From the NCBI GenBank assembly GCA_965220875.1, contig OZ244849.1, positions 620,001 through 684,000 on the forward strand: a DNA stretch of 64,000 nucleotides, read 5' to 3'. Position 1 is the first letter of the stretch. Each line of letters begins with the position of its first letter. The position numbers were made by a program, and so were the translations under genes. The notes beneath the pieces were generated by a model that was given only the letters and a program-made list of their open reading frames with translations, searched no databases and was not told where the DNA came from. Origin of the DNA: WTFY01 sp965220875. GTDB lineage: Bacteria; Pseudomonadota; Gammaproteobacteria; UBA4575. Shown here piece after piece: positions 34,565 through 43,363 of the stretch.

Positions 34565-36976
34565 CTACACGTCGAGGTTGGCGGCCGTCAGCGCGTTCTG
34601 CTCGATGAACTCGCGGCGGGGCCCGACCTGGTCCCCCATCAGGGTCGTGAACACTTCGTCCGCCGCGATGGCGTCCTCGATATTCACCCGTGTCAGCCGG
34701 CGCGTTTCCGGGTCCATGGTGGTTTCCCAGAGCTGTTCGGGATTCATCTCGCCCAGCCCCTTGTAGCGCTGGATGCTCAGGCCGCGCTTGGCTTCCTCGA
34801 CCAGCCATTCCATGATCTCGATGAAATCACGGCTGGCAAGCGTCCGTTCCCCGCGTTTCACGTAGGCCCCTTCTTCAAGCAGCCCGTCCAGCCGCCTGGC
34901 AAACCTGCTCAGGAAGTGAAAATCGGCGGACAGGAAAAAATCCTCGCCGAACACGTCGTCACGGTCCTGCCCATGCACCCGCTTGACCAGGACCAGCCGC
35001 GAGGCGCCCATGTCTGCGTGCTCCCTGGCCTCGTAGCGCACGCTGCCGGCCGCCTGCCTGCGGTTCAGTTGCTGTGCGAGGCGTTCAAACCACGCGTACA
35101 GGGCCTGTCTTGCCGCCCGGCTTTCCAGGGCATCCACTTCCGGTGCGGGGATGCGCAGCATCTCGACCAGCACCTCCCGTTCGTGTGAACGCTGCAGCCT
35201 CTGCAGGGTGGACAGGACCGAAAAGTAGTCCTTGCTCAGCGTTTCCAGCGCGCTGCCCGAAACGGCCGGTGCCGTGGGGTTGACATGCAGCGTGGTGCCG
35301 TCCAGCGCCAGCTGCAGCAGGTGTGCGTTCAGCTCGGTGTCATCCTTCACGTACTGTTCCTGCTTGCCCTTCTTGACCTTGTACAGGGGCGGCTGGCCGA
35401 TGTAGATGTGGCCGCGCTCGATCAGGGTCGTCATTTTTCGGTAAAAGAAGGTCAGCAATAGCGTCCGGATATGCGAACCGTCCACGTCGGCGTCCGTCAT
35501 GATGATGATCCGGTGATAGCGCAGCTTGTCGGGATCGAATTCCTCGGATCCGATGCCGCACCCCAGGGCCGTGATCAGCGTGCCCACTTCCGCAGAGGAG
35601 AGCATCTTGTCGAAACGGGCCCGCTCCACGTTCAGGATCTTGCCCTTGAGCGGCAGTACCGCCTGGATATGGCGGTCACGGCCCTGCTTGGCCGAGCCGC
35701 CGGCCGAATCACCCTCCACCAGGAACAGTTCGCACAGGGCCGGGTCCTTTTCCTGGCAGTCTGCCAGTTTTCCGGGCAGGCCCGCGACCTCCAGGGCGCC
35801 CTTGCGCCGCGTCATCTCGCGCGCCTTGCGCGCCGCTTCCCGCGCGCGCACGGCTTCCACGATCTTGCCCACGATCGCCTTGGCCGAGACCGGATTCTCC
35901 ATCAGGTAGTCCTGCAGGTGCTCGGACAGCGCCGACAGCACGATGCCCTGGACCTCGGAGGAGACCAGCTTGTCCTTGGTCTGGGACGAGAACTTGGGGT
36001 CCGGCAGCTTCACCGACAGGACCGCGGTCAGGCCCTCCCGGACGTCGTCACCGGTCGTGGTGATCTTGTACTTCTTGGCGATGCCCTGTTTTTCGATAAA
36101 CTGGTTCAGGGTGCGCGTCAGGGCACTGCGCAGGCCCGCGAGGTGCGTTCCGCCGTCGCGTTGCGGAATGTTGTTGGTAAAGCAGAAAATGTTCTCCTGG
36201 TACGAGTCATTCCACTGCAGGGCGGCCTCCACCCCGGTGTCCTCCTGGCGGGTATCGATGTAGATGACGGAATCGTGCAGCGGGTTTTTCTTGGCATTCA
36301 GGTGGCGTACGAACGCCCGGATGCCGCCGTCGTACTGGAAGGTGTCCCTTTTTCCGGAACACTCGTCCTTCAGCTTGATGCAGACGCCGGAATTCAGGAA
36401 GGACAGCTCGCGCAGCCGCTTGGCCAGCACGTCGTAGTGGAATTCTGTGTCCCCGAAGATGTCCGGGTTGGGGGTGAACCGGATGAGGGTGCCGGTCCGG
36501 TCCGTGTCGGACAGCCTTTTCAGCGCATATTGCGGTTCCCCGCAGGCATATTCCTGCAGGTAGCTGCCGCCGCCGCGATACACCCTCAGCAACAGCTGCG
36601 AAGACAGGGCGTTGACGACGGAGACCCCGACCCCGTGCAGTCCGCCCGAAACCTTGTAGGAATTGTCGTCAAACTTGCCGCCGGCATGCAGCACGGTCAT
36701 GATCACCTCGGCTGCGGAACGGTTCTCTTCCTCGTGCACATCGACGGGGATTCCCCTCCCGTTGTCGGAAACCGTCACCGAGCCGTCCGAGTGGATATGC
36801 ACCTGGATCTCCGTGCAATAGCCCGCCAGCGCCTCGTCGATCGAGTTGTCCACCACCTCGAACACCATGTGGTGCAGCCCCGTGCCGTCATCGGTATCGC
36901 CGATGTACATGCCGGGCCGCTTGCGCACGGCCTCGAGGCCCTTCAGTACCTTGATGCTGGTTGAATCGTATGACAT
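34565..36976 (-). CDS. gyrB: DNA gyrase subunit B
   Basis: ATPase subunit of DNA gyrase, 803 residues, the normal length for gammaproteobacteria with the long TOPRIM insert. EVVDNSIDEALAG is the ATP-binding box, VEGDSAGGSA and DADVDGSHI are the TOPRIM motifs. ATG 36976 follows GGAC weakly but starts the conserved MSYDSTSIKVLKGLEAVRKRPGMYIG-type N-terminus. Follows recF after 38 bp in the order dnaA-dnaN-recF-gyrB. Confidence 0.98.
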   Translation of the reverse strand: MSYDSTSIKVLKGLEAVRKRPGMYIGDTDDGTGLHHMVFEVVDNSIDEALAGYCTEIQVHIHSDGSVTVSDNGRGIPVDVHEEENRSAAEVIMTVLHAGGKFDDNSYKVSGGLHGVGVSVVNALSSQLLLRVYRGGGSYLQEYACGEPQYALKRLSDTDRTGTLIRFTPNPDIFGDTEFHYDVLAKRLRELSFLNSGVCIKLKDECSGKRDTFQYDGGIRAFVRHLNAKKNPLHDSVIYIDTRQEDTGVEAALQWNDSYQENIFCFTNNIPQRDGGTHLAGLRSALTRTLNQFIEKQGIAKKYKITTTGDDVREGLTAVLSVKLPDPKFSSQTKDKLVSSEVQGIVLSALSEHLQDYLMENPVSAKAIVGKIVEAVRAREAARKAREMTRRKGALEVAGLPGKLADCQEKDPALCELFLVEGDSAGGSAKQGRDRHIQAVLPLKGKILNVERARFDKMLSSAEVGTLITALGCGIGSEEFDPDKLRYHRIIIMTDADVDGSHIRTLLLTFFYRKMTTLIERGHIYIGQPPLYKVKKGKQEQYVKDDTELNAHLLQLALDGTTLHVNPTAPAVSGSALETLSKDYFSVLSTLQRLQRSHEREVLVEMLRIPAPEVDALESRAARQALYAWFERLAQQLNRRQAAGSVRYEAREHADMGASRLVLVKRVHGQDRDDVFGEDFFLSADFHFLSRFARRLDGLLEEGAYVKRGERTLASRDFIEIMEWLVEEAKRGLSIQRYKGLGEMNPEQLWETTMDPETRRLTRVNIEDAIAADEVFTTLMGDQVGPRREFIEQNALTAANLDV

Positions 36977-37014
36977 GGCTGGTCCGTCCTGTGGAATGTG
37001 CCCAGTATACCAGT

Positions 37015-38103
37015 TTATGCCGCCTGTCCGCCCAGGCGGGTGCAGGTGCCCTGTTTCACGTGAAACATCTCGGCCTGCCGCCAGCCCTGCAGGTCCAGCC
37101 GCTCCGGCTCCACCGTGCTGATGAACGTCTGGCATCCCAGGGACTGCACGGCCTGCATCAGGGTTTGTGCATGCGGCCTGTCCAGCTCGGCGCACAGGTC
37201 ATCCAGCAGCACGATACACGGGCGCTGCGCGTGGTCGCGCAGGTGGCGGATCTGGGCCAGCAGCAGGCTGGCGGCCAGCAGCTTCTGCTGGCCGCGAGAG
37301 GCCACCCGCGCCGCGGGCTTGCCGTCCAGGAGCAGGCGGAAGTCTGCCCGGTGCGGGCCCCAGCGCGTGGCCCGGAGCTGCCGTTCCTGGTTGGCCGCAC
37401 GCTCCAGCGCCTCCTGCAGGGACCGGCACTCCCCGGGCCAGCCCCGGTGATAACTCATGGAAATATCCGCTTCTGGCAACAACTTGCTGGTAAATGATTC
37501 GAAAATATGCCTAATTTCCTCGAAAACCTCGCATCTTGTCCTGTCGATCCGTTCCCCGGCCTGCGCGGTCTGGCACGTCCAGGCCTGCAGCGGCCGGCCG
37601 CATTCGCCCTTGCGCAGCAGCTGGTTGCGCTGGCGCAGGCAGCGGCTGAACTGCCTCCAGTCGGACAGGAAGGCGGGTTTCACGTGAAACGAGGACCAGT
37701 CCAGGTAATTCCTGCGATAGCGGGCGCCCGCCTGGACCAGCCGGTGACTGTCCGGATGGACCGGCACCACGGGCAGGATGCCGGCATGATTGGAAATGGA
37801 GTGTACCGGCCGGCGGTCGCAGTGGAGCTGCCTCTCCCCGGCCGACTTGCGAATGCCCAGGCGCCTGCGCTTCCCGGCATGCCGGACAGAACCGGTTACC
37901 GTGACTTCCCGCGAACCCCTGCGCAGCAGGGCTTCCAGCTGGCGGCTGCGAAAGGAGCGGCCCCGGCTCAAAAAATCGATGGCCTCCAGAATGCTGGTCT
38001 TGCCGGCGCCGTTGGCCCCGCAAAACACCGTGACCTCCTCGCCCGGCGTGACTTCCAGGTGCTCCAGGATCCTGAAATTCCGGGCCTCTAGGGAATACAG
38101 CAC
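37015..38103 (-). CDS. recF: DNA replication and repair protein RecF
   Basis: SMC-like ATPase that helps load RecA at gaps, 362 residues. Walker A is GANGAGKTS and Walker B is IVLLDDLCAELD. The start is GTG 38103. Two parS-like palindromes lie within this coding sequence and both encode FHVK. Gene order with dnaN and gyrB is standard. Confidence 0.95.
   Translation of the reverse strand: MLYSLEARNFRILEHLEVTPGEEVTVFCGANGAGKTSILEAIDFLSRGRSFRSRQLEALLRRGSREVTVTGSVRHAGKRRRLGIRKSAGERQLHCDRRPVHSISNHAGILPVVPVHPDSHRLVQAGARYRRNYLDWSSFHVKPAFLSDWRQFSRCLRQRNQLLRKGECGRPLQAWTCQTAQAGERIDRTRCEVFEEIRHIFESFTSKLLPEADISMSYHRGWPGECRSLQEALERAANQERQLRATRWGPHRADFRLLLDGKPAARVASRGQQKLLAASLLLAQIRHLRDHAQRPCIVLLDDLCAELDRPHAQTLMQAVQSLGCQTFISTVEPERLDLQGWRQAEMFHVKQGTCTRLGGQAA
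37052..37067. other. parS site (perfect 16-bp palindrome)
   Basis: TGTTTCACGTGAAACA is a perfect palindrome equal to the well-known bacterial parS consensus bound by ParB. It lies inside the 3' end of recF, about 11 kb from parAB and 3.7 kb from dnaA, as expected for origin-proximal centromere sites. Confidence 0.9.
37677..37690. other. Second parS-like site (14-bp palindrome)
   Basis: GTTTCACGTGAAAC, a perfect 14-bp palindrome 625 bp from the first site and also in recF. The outer bases are G and G..., so it differs from the 16-bp consensus only at its two ends. Confidence 0.7.
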
Positions 38104-38122
38104 CTGCGTGAACAGGCGCCCG

Positions 38123-39223
38123 CTACAGGCGCATGGGCATGATCACGTAGCGGCTCTGCGGATCCTCCGCCGACAGGATCAGTACACTGCTGCTGCCGTC
38201 CTGCACGTAGATCTCGACTTTCTCCGAGCCGATCACGCCCAGCACGTCCAGCAGATACTGCACGTTGAAGCCCACCTCGATCTTCTCGCCGCTGTACTCG
38301 GCACCGAGTTCGTCCTCGGCCTCCTCTTGGCTCGGGTTGTGCGTCTGGACGCGCAGCGAGTCGCAGTCGAGGATCAGACGGATTCCCCGGTACTTCTCGT
38401 TGCACAGGATGGCCACGCGCGTCAGCGACTGCCTCAGGGCCTGCCGGTCCACCCGCACGCAGTTCCCCTCCTGCTCCGGCAGCACACGCTGGTACTCCGG
38501 AAAGCGCCCGTCGATCAGCTTGGAGGTAAACTGGAGTCCTTCCATTTCCACCCGGATGTGGTTCTTGCCCAGCGACAGGGTCACCTCACCACCCTCCGGT
38601 GACAGCAGGCGCTGGAGCTCGTGTATCCCCTTGCGCGGCACGATGATCTGCCGGGAGCCTTCCACGTCATTTTCCCGATCCAGCTGTGTCAGGGCCAGGC
38701 GGTGCCCGTCCGTCGCCACGGCCCGGATCTCACTGGCCTCGACCTCCAGCAGCAGGCCATTCAGGTAATATCGCACGTCCTGCTGGGCCATGGCGAAGCA
38801 GGAACGGTCGATCAGGCCCCTGAGCTCGTCCTGCTGCAGGGTCAGGCTCACGTCCAGTTCGATGTCATGCAGGTAGGGAAAGTCCTCCACGGGGATGGAG
38901 GACAGGGAAAAGCGGCTACGCCCGGAGCTGACCTCCACGCGGCTGTCACTGGACCGGATGTCGACCTGGGAGTCCTTGGCGAAGGACTGACAGATATCCA
39001 GAAGCTTGCGCGCCGGGATCGTGATACTCTCGATACCTTCCCGGGACATGGAATGGTGTGCCACAAGCTCGATTTCCAGGTCCGTCGCAGTGAAGGTCAA
39101 ACCGCCCTCGTTTTCCTGCAGCAGCAGGTGGCTCAGGGCAGGGATAGTCTGTTGCCGCTCTACGGCACCGATGACCTGCTGGATGGGACGAAGCAGGTCT
39201 TCTCTTGTCATGGATAACTGCAT
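38123..39223 (-). CDS. dnaN: DNA polymerase III sliding clamp (beta subunit)
   Basis: Ring-shaped processivity clamp, 366 residues, full length. LLRPIQQVIGAVERQQTIPALSHLLL at the start and the C-terminal YVIMPMRL are characteristic. Lies between dnaA and recF; 19 bp separate it from recF. The 5' flank is the AT-rich dnaA-dnaN spacer with DnaA boxes. Confidence 0.98.
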   Translation of the reverse strand: MQLSMTREDLLRPIQQVIGAVERQQTIPALSHLLLQENEGGLTFTATDLEIELVAHHSMSREGIESITIPARKLLDICQSFAKDSQVDIRSSDSRVEVSSGRSRFSLSSIPVEDFPYLHDIELDVSLTLQQDELRGLIDRSCFAMAQQDVRYYLNGLLLEVEASEIRAVATDGHRLALTQLDRENDVEGSRQIIVPRKGIHELQRLLSPEGGEVTLSLGKNHIRVEMEGLQFTSKLIDGRFPEYQRVLPEQEGNCVRVDRQALRQSLTRVAILCNEKYRGIRLILDCDSLRVQTHNPSQEEAEDELGAEYSGEKIEVGFNVQYLLDVLGVIGSEKVEIYVQDGSSSVLILSAEDPQSRYVIMPMRL

Positions 39224-39423
39224 AATCTCTTTACTATCTAGTAGTTGTTTTTAAGGCTTGCTTTTGCTGTGGATAACCTTTTTATCACATTGCTTATCAA
39301 ATAGTTGTTATTTTTATAACTGTTAGTTTCCCGTGGGTGTCTTCTTCATTCCACTGTATGGATCGCTGGCAAGGGAACAGTCTGGTTTCTCTTCCGATTG
39401 TAGCACTGTTTATCCACAGGTAT
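39224..39423. other. dnaA-dnaN spacer, candidate part of oriC
   Basis: A 200-bp spacer with two perfect DnaA boxes in opposite orientation: TGTGGATAA at 39268-39276 and TTATCCACA at 39410-39418. Between them about 39277-39335 is AT-rich (runs of T and A) and could be the unwinding element. Genes on either side of dnaA run away from this area, as expected near an origin. Confidence 0.55.
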
Positions 39424-40746
39424 TCAACCGGAAAGCAGTCGCAGCAGGTTGATGCAGTCGCTGTTGATCTGCTCATCGCCCTCGCGCAGCTCGATGATCT
39501 TCCGGCAGGCGTGCAGGACGGTGGTGTGATCCCGTCCCCCGAAGGCATTGCCGATTTCCGGCAGGCTGTGGCTGGTCAGCTCCTTGGCTAGGTACATGGC
39601 CACCTGGCGGGGACGCGTGACGGTGCGTGAGCGCCTTGCGGAGTGCAGGTCAGAGACACGGATGCGGAAGTACTCCGCGACGGTTTTCTGGATGTTGTCG
39701 AGCGTGATCAGCCTCGCCTGGGAGGCCAGCAGGTCCTGCAGTGCGTGTTTTGCAAAGTCGAGCGTGACGCTCGTGCCCGTGAACTGGGCGTTGGCGATCA
39801 CCCGCCGCAGGGCGCCTTCCAGCTCGCGGATGTTGGAATGGATGCAGCGCCCGATGAAGAAAGCCACGTCGCTCGGCAGGCTGACGCCCATCTGCTCCGC
39901 CTTGCTCTGCACGATGGCGACCCTCGTTTCCAGCTCGGGGGGTTCGATCGCCTGCGTGAGGCCCCAGCTGAAGCGGGACCGGAGCCTTTCCTCCAGCCCT
40001 TCCACGTCCTTCGGGTACCGGTCGCAGGTCAGGATGACCTGCCGCTGCCCCTCGAGCAGGGAGTTGAAGGTGTGGAAGAACTCCTCCTGGGAGCGTTCCT
40101 TGCCTGCGAAAAACTGGATGTCGTCGATCAGCAGCACGTCGATCGAGCGGTAGAACTGCTTGAAATCATTCATGGTATTGTGCTGCAGGGCCTTGACCAT
40201 GTCGGCGACGAAACGCTCGGAGTGCAGGTACGTGATGCGGGTGACCGACCGGTTGTCCAGGATGTAGTTGCCGATGGCGTGCAGCAGGTGGGTCTTGCCC
40301 AGGCCTACCCCGCCGTAGATCAGCAGGGGGTTGTAGGTGCCGCCCGGGTGCTGGGCGACCTGGAGGGCCGCCGCCCGCGGCAGCTGGTTGGACTTTCCTT
40401 CCACGAAGGTGTCGAACGTGAAATTCGGGTTGATGTTGTGAAAGAAGTACTCCTGGGCACTTTCTTCCGGCTCGGCCGTAACCGCCGCCCCCTGCGGCGG
40501 GTCGTTGCTGCCGATCTTCAGCACCACGTGGGACTCGGTGGCGTCCTGGTCGGAATGCACCAGTTCGTCGATCCGGTCCAGAAAGTGGCTTCGCACCCAG
40601 TCCAGCACGAACCGGTTGGGTGCCAGCAGTGTCAGCGCCCCGTTCTGCTCGATCGCGTGCAGGGGGCGGATCCAGGTGTTGAGTTGCTGTTCGCTCAACT
40701 CGGATTCAAGCTGGTGTACGCATGAATTCCAGAGCGGGCTTGTCAT
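39424..40746 (-). CDS. dnaA: Chromosomal replication initiator protein DnaA
   Basis: Origin-binding AAA+ ATPase, 440 residues. Walker A GGVGLGKTHLLHA, Walker B LLIDDIQFFAGKE, and the domain IV signature DHTTVLHACRKI for DnaA-box binding are present. ATG 40746 (GGAG upstream) matches the usual N-terminus WNSCVHQLESELSEQQLNTWIRPL; the frame stays open 20 codons upstream. Confidence 0.98.
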   Translation of the reverse strand: MTSPLWNSCVHQLESELSEQQLNTWIRPLHAIEQNGALTLLAPNRFVLDWVRSHFLDRIDELVHSDQDATESHVVLKIGSNDPPQGAAVTAEPEESAQEYFFHNINPNFTFDTFVEGKSNQLPRAAALQVAQHPGGTYNPLLIYGGVGLGKTHLLHAIGNYILDNRSVTRITYLHSERFVADMVKALQHNTMNDFKQFYRSIDVLLIDDIQFFAGKERSQEEFFHTFNSLLEGQRQVILTCDRYPKDVEGLEERLRSRFSWGLTQAIEPPELETRVAIVQSKAEQMGVSLPSDVAFFIGRCIHSNIRELEGALRRVIANAQFTGTSVTLDFAKHALQDLLASQARLITLDNIQKTVAEYFRIRVSDLHSARRSRTVTRPRQVAMYLAKELTSHSLPEIGNAFGGRDHTTVLHACRKIIELREGDEQINSDCINLLRLLSG

Positions 40747-40774
40747 GTGGGAAACTCCAGGGCGTTTTTGTTTT

Positions 40775-40802
40775 ATTATGCGAGTGCCTGAGGTGCAGTC
40801 TA
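40775..40802 (-). promoter_or_regulatory. Candidate dnaA promoter
   Basis: On the minus strand TAGACT (40802-40797), 16-base spacer, CATAAT (40780-40775). The DnaA box lies just upstream, which would allow autoregulation. Confidence 0.4.
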
Positions 40803-40848
40803 GCACTAACCGGGGGGTTATCCACAGCCGGTGTGCACGGAACAGGCG

Positions 40849-40877
40849 TTGACAAATGCAGATAGCGGGATTATTTT
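40849..40877 (+). promoter_or_regulatory. Candidate rpmH operon promoter
   Basis: TTGACA at 40849-40854, a 17-base spacer and TATTTT at 40872-40877, about 50 bases before the rpmH start. Confidence 0.55.
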
Positions 40878-40927
40878 GCGCACTGTAGAAGGTTTCTGCT
40901 CCAAGTACCCGAAAATTAGAACCAGCC

Positions 40928-41062
40928 GTGAAACGTACCTATCAACCCAGTAACCTGAAACGTGCCCGCACGCACGGGTTCCGGGCCAGAATGAGGACAA
41001 AGGGCGGCCGGGCGGTCATCAACGCCCGGCGCGCACGCGGCCGCGCGCGCTTGTGCCCGTAG
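40928..41062 (+). CDS. rpmH: 50S ribosomal protein L34
   Basis: A 44-residue, strongly basic ribosomal protein. It reads V/MKRTYQPSNLKRARTHGF followed by RARMRTKGGRAVINARRARG, the L34 pattern. Start codon is GTG 40928. rnpA follows four bases on, the universal arrangement. Confidence 0.97.
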   Translation: MKRTYQPSNLKRARTHGFRARMRTKGGRAVINARRARGRARLCP

Positions 41063-41066
41063 TTTT

Positions 41067-41420
41067 TTGCCTGCGGCAGATTTTTCGTTTTCATACCGCG
41101 AACGGCTGCGTACCGCCCGCCAGTTCCAGCGGGTGTTTGACCAGGCGCACCGGTCCGGCAGCAAGGCGTTTGTCCTGCTGTCTAGGGAGAACACGGTAGG
41201 CTACCCGCGCCTGGGCATGGTCGTGGCCAAGCGCAAGGCCCGGCGTGCGGTGGACAGGAACATGGTGAAGCGCATGATTCGGGAAAGCTTTCGCACCCAC
41301 AAGGCGGGACTGCCTGCCAGCGATTACGTGGTGATACTGAAACAACCGGCCGGCACGGCACAGCGAGACATTCTGAGAAAGCAGTTGACGGGGCTTTGGG
41401 CGCGATGTACGCAATCCTGA
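41067..41420 (+). CDS. rnpA: Ribonuclease P protein component
   Basis: Protein subunit of RNase P, 117 residues. The RNR motif region KARRAVDRNMVKRMIRESFR is clear (here VDRNMVKR). Starts at TTG 41067 and overlaps yidD at its end by 16 bases. Confidence 0.95.
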   Translation: MPAADFSFSYRERLRTARQFQRVFDQAHRSGSKAFVLLSRENTVGYPRLGMVVAKRKARRAVDRNMVKRMIRESFRTHKAGLPASDYVVILKQPAGTAQRDILRKQLTGLWARCTQS

Positions 41421-41656
41421 ACCGGCATCTTTGCCGGGCACTCATCCTGGTGATCCGTGCGTACCGGTTCCTGCTCAGCCCGTGGCTCGGACACCATTGC
41501 CGTTTTCATCCCACTTGCTCGGCCTACGCCATCGAGGCCCTGCAGCGCCACGGCGCGCTGCGCGGAACCTGGCTGGCCGCCAGGCGCCTGGCCTGCTGCC
41601 ACCCCTGGCACGAGGGGGGCCTGGACCCCGTACCGGAACCCGAACCCCGTGATTAG
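41405..41656 (+). CDS. yidD: Membrane protein insertion efficiency factor YidD
   Basis: An 83-residue membrane-associated protein that helps YidC-dependent insertion. YRFLLSPWLGHHCRFHPTCSAYAIEAL with the conserved cysteines is diagnostic. ATG 41405 lies inside the end of rnpA; the 3' end overlaps yidC by eight bases. Confidence 0.95.
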   Translation: MYAILNRHLCRALILVIRAYRFLLSPWLGHHCRFHPTCSAYAIEALQRHGALRGTWLAARRLACCHPWHEGGLDPVPEPEPRD

Positions 41657-43334
41657 CCAGCGCTTTTTCCTGTATACGGCGCTCGCCTTCGTGCTGTACA
41701 TGATCTGGCTGACCTGGCAGAAGGAGCATGCCACGCCGCCCCCGGTGGCCTCCGTCACGCAGCCGGCGGCCCCCCGGGAAGAAGCCGCCGTCCCCGCCGA
41801 GGACCTGCCCGACCTGCAGGTGCCGAGCGGCGGGGAGGCGGTCATGCCGGAGGAGCCTGAAGCGCCCCGCCGGGAGATCGTGCCGAGCCGGCACGTGCAG
41901 GTCAGCACGGATGTCATGGAGGTCCTGATAGACACCCGGGGTGGCGACATCCGCCAGCTGGACCTTCCTACCTACCCGGTTTCCCTGAAAAGGAAAGACG
42001 AGCCCTTCCGGCTGCTGCACAGCGACAACCGGACGTACATCGCCCAGTCCGGCCTGCGCCACGACCGGATCCGGGGCGGGCCGGACCCGTCCGGGCTCGC
42101 ACCGACCCACCATGACCTCTACACGGCCGAACGTTCCCGCTACGTGCTCGGCGAGGACCAGGACAGCATGGAGGTGAAGCTCGTGTGGGAGGGCGAACAG
42201 GGAATCCGTGTGGAGAAGCGCTTCACCTTCTACCGCGATGCCTTCGTGATCGACATCGCCCATCGCGTGGTCAACCGGGGCCCTTCCGCATGGACCGGCC
42301 GGCAGTACCAGCAGCTGCGGCACAGCCCCATCCCGGAGGATCGAAGCTGGTTGCGCCTGCCGACCTACACCGGTACGGCGTACTATGACGGCGCGTATCA
42401 CAAGCACTCGTTCAACGACATTGACGATGCGCCCTTCAACATGCAGGTCACCGGCGGCTGGACCGCCATGCTGCAGCACTACTTCGTCTCGGCCTGGATT
42501 GCGGACGAGGAGCAGGAGAACCGCTTCTACAGCAAGCGCGTGAGCGCACCCGGGGAGCAGCAGTACCTGATCGGCATGCTGTCCCCGTCGAAAACCGTCC
42601 CGTCCGGCAGCGAGAGCGAGTTCCACCGCAGGCTGTACGCCGGGCCCAAGCTGCAGCGCCGCATGGAAAAGATTGCACCCGGCCTCGAGCTCAGCGTGGA
42701 CTACGGCATGTTCTCGATCCTTTCCAAGCCGCTGTTCTGGCTGCTGGAGTGGTTTTACAAGCTGGCCGGCAACTGGGGAGTTGCCATCATACTGGTGACG
42801 CTCGTGGTCAAGCTGGTGTTCTACAAGCTGTCGGAAACCAGCTACAAGTCCATGGCCCGCATGCGCAAGATCCAGCCGAAGTTCAAGGTGCTGCGCGAGC
42901 GCTACGCCGAGGACAAGCAGAAGATGAACAAGGCCCTGATGGAACTGTACAAGAGGGAGAAGATCAACCCGCTCGGCGGCTGCCTGCCCATCCTGGTACA
43001 GATGCCCGTGTTCCTGGCCCTGTACTGGGTGCTGGTCGAAAGCGTCGAACTGCGCCAGGCGCCGTTCATATTCTGGATCAACGACCTTTCCATACGGGAT
43101 CCGATCTTCGTGCTGCCGCTGCTGATGGGCATCAGCATGTACATCCAGTTCAAGCTCAACCCCACCCCGCCGGATCCCATCCAGGCCAAGGTGTTCGCCA
43201 TGATGCCCATCATGATGACGGCGTTCATGGCCTTTTTCCCGGCCGGCCTGGTCCTGTACTGGCTGATGAACAATATCCTGTCGATTGCCCAGCAATACGT
43301 GATCACGAAACGTATTGAGAAGGCGGACCGCTAG
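41649..43334 (+). CDS. yidC: Membrane protein insertase YidC
   Basis: A 561-residue insertase of the gammaproteobacterial type: an N-terminal transmembrane segment (about residues 5-20), a large periplasmic P1 domain (about 50-330) and five C-terminal helices with NPLGGCLPILVQMPVFLALYWVL. GTG 41649 overlaps the yidD end and begins the conserved ISQRFFLYTALAFVLYMIW-type N-terminus. Confidence 0.96.
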   Translation: MISQRFFLYTALAFVLYMIWLTWQKEHATPPPVASVTQPAAPREEAAVPAEDLPDLQVPSGGEAVMPEEPEAPRREIVPSRHVQVSTDVMEVLIDTRGGDIRQLDLPTYPVSLKRKDEPFRLLHSDNRTYIAQSGLRHDRIRGGPDPSGLAPTHHDLYTAERSRYVLGEDQDSMEVKLVWEGEQGIRVEKRFTFYRDAFVIDIAHRVVNRGPSAWTGRQYQQLRHSPIPEDRSWLRLPTYTGTAYYDGAYHKHSFNDIDDAPFNMQVTGGWTAMLQHYFVSAWIADEEQENRFYSKRVSAPGEQQYLIGMLSPSKTVPSGSESEFHRRLYAGPKLQRRMEKIAPGLELSVDYGMFSILSKPLFWLLEWFYKLAGNWGVAIILVTLVVKLVFYKLSETSYKSMARMRKIQPKFKVLRERYAEDKQKMNKALMELYKREKINPLGGCLPILVQMPVFLALYWVLVESVELRQAPFIFWINDLSIRDPIFVLPLLMGISMYIQFKLNPTPPDPIQAKVFAMMPIMMTAFMAFFPAGLVLYWLMNNILSIAQQYVITKRIEKADR

Positions 43335-43363
43335 GTGCGGGCCGGTGAAACAGGGATTCCGCC

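Larger units (their letters stand above)
40747..40927. other. dnaA-rpmH spacer with DnaA box, candidate oriC/dnaA autoregulation region
   Basis: Divergent spacer of 181 bp holding one perfect DnaA box TTATCCACA at 40818-40826 and promoters for both dnaA and rpmH. In Pseudomonas the origin lies in this spacer, so it shares the oriC candidacy with the dnaA-dnaN spacer. Confidence 0.5.

Noticed and set aside
41475..43295. Long minus-strand frame opposite yidC
   Set aside because: Antisense of a certain gene, composition typical of a shadow frame.
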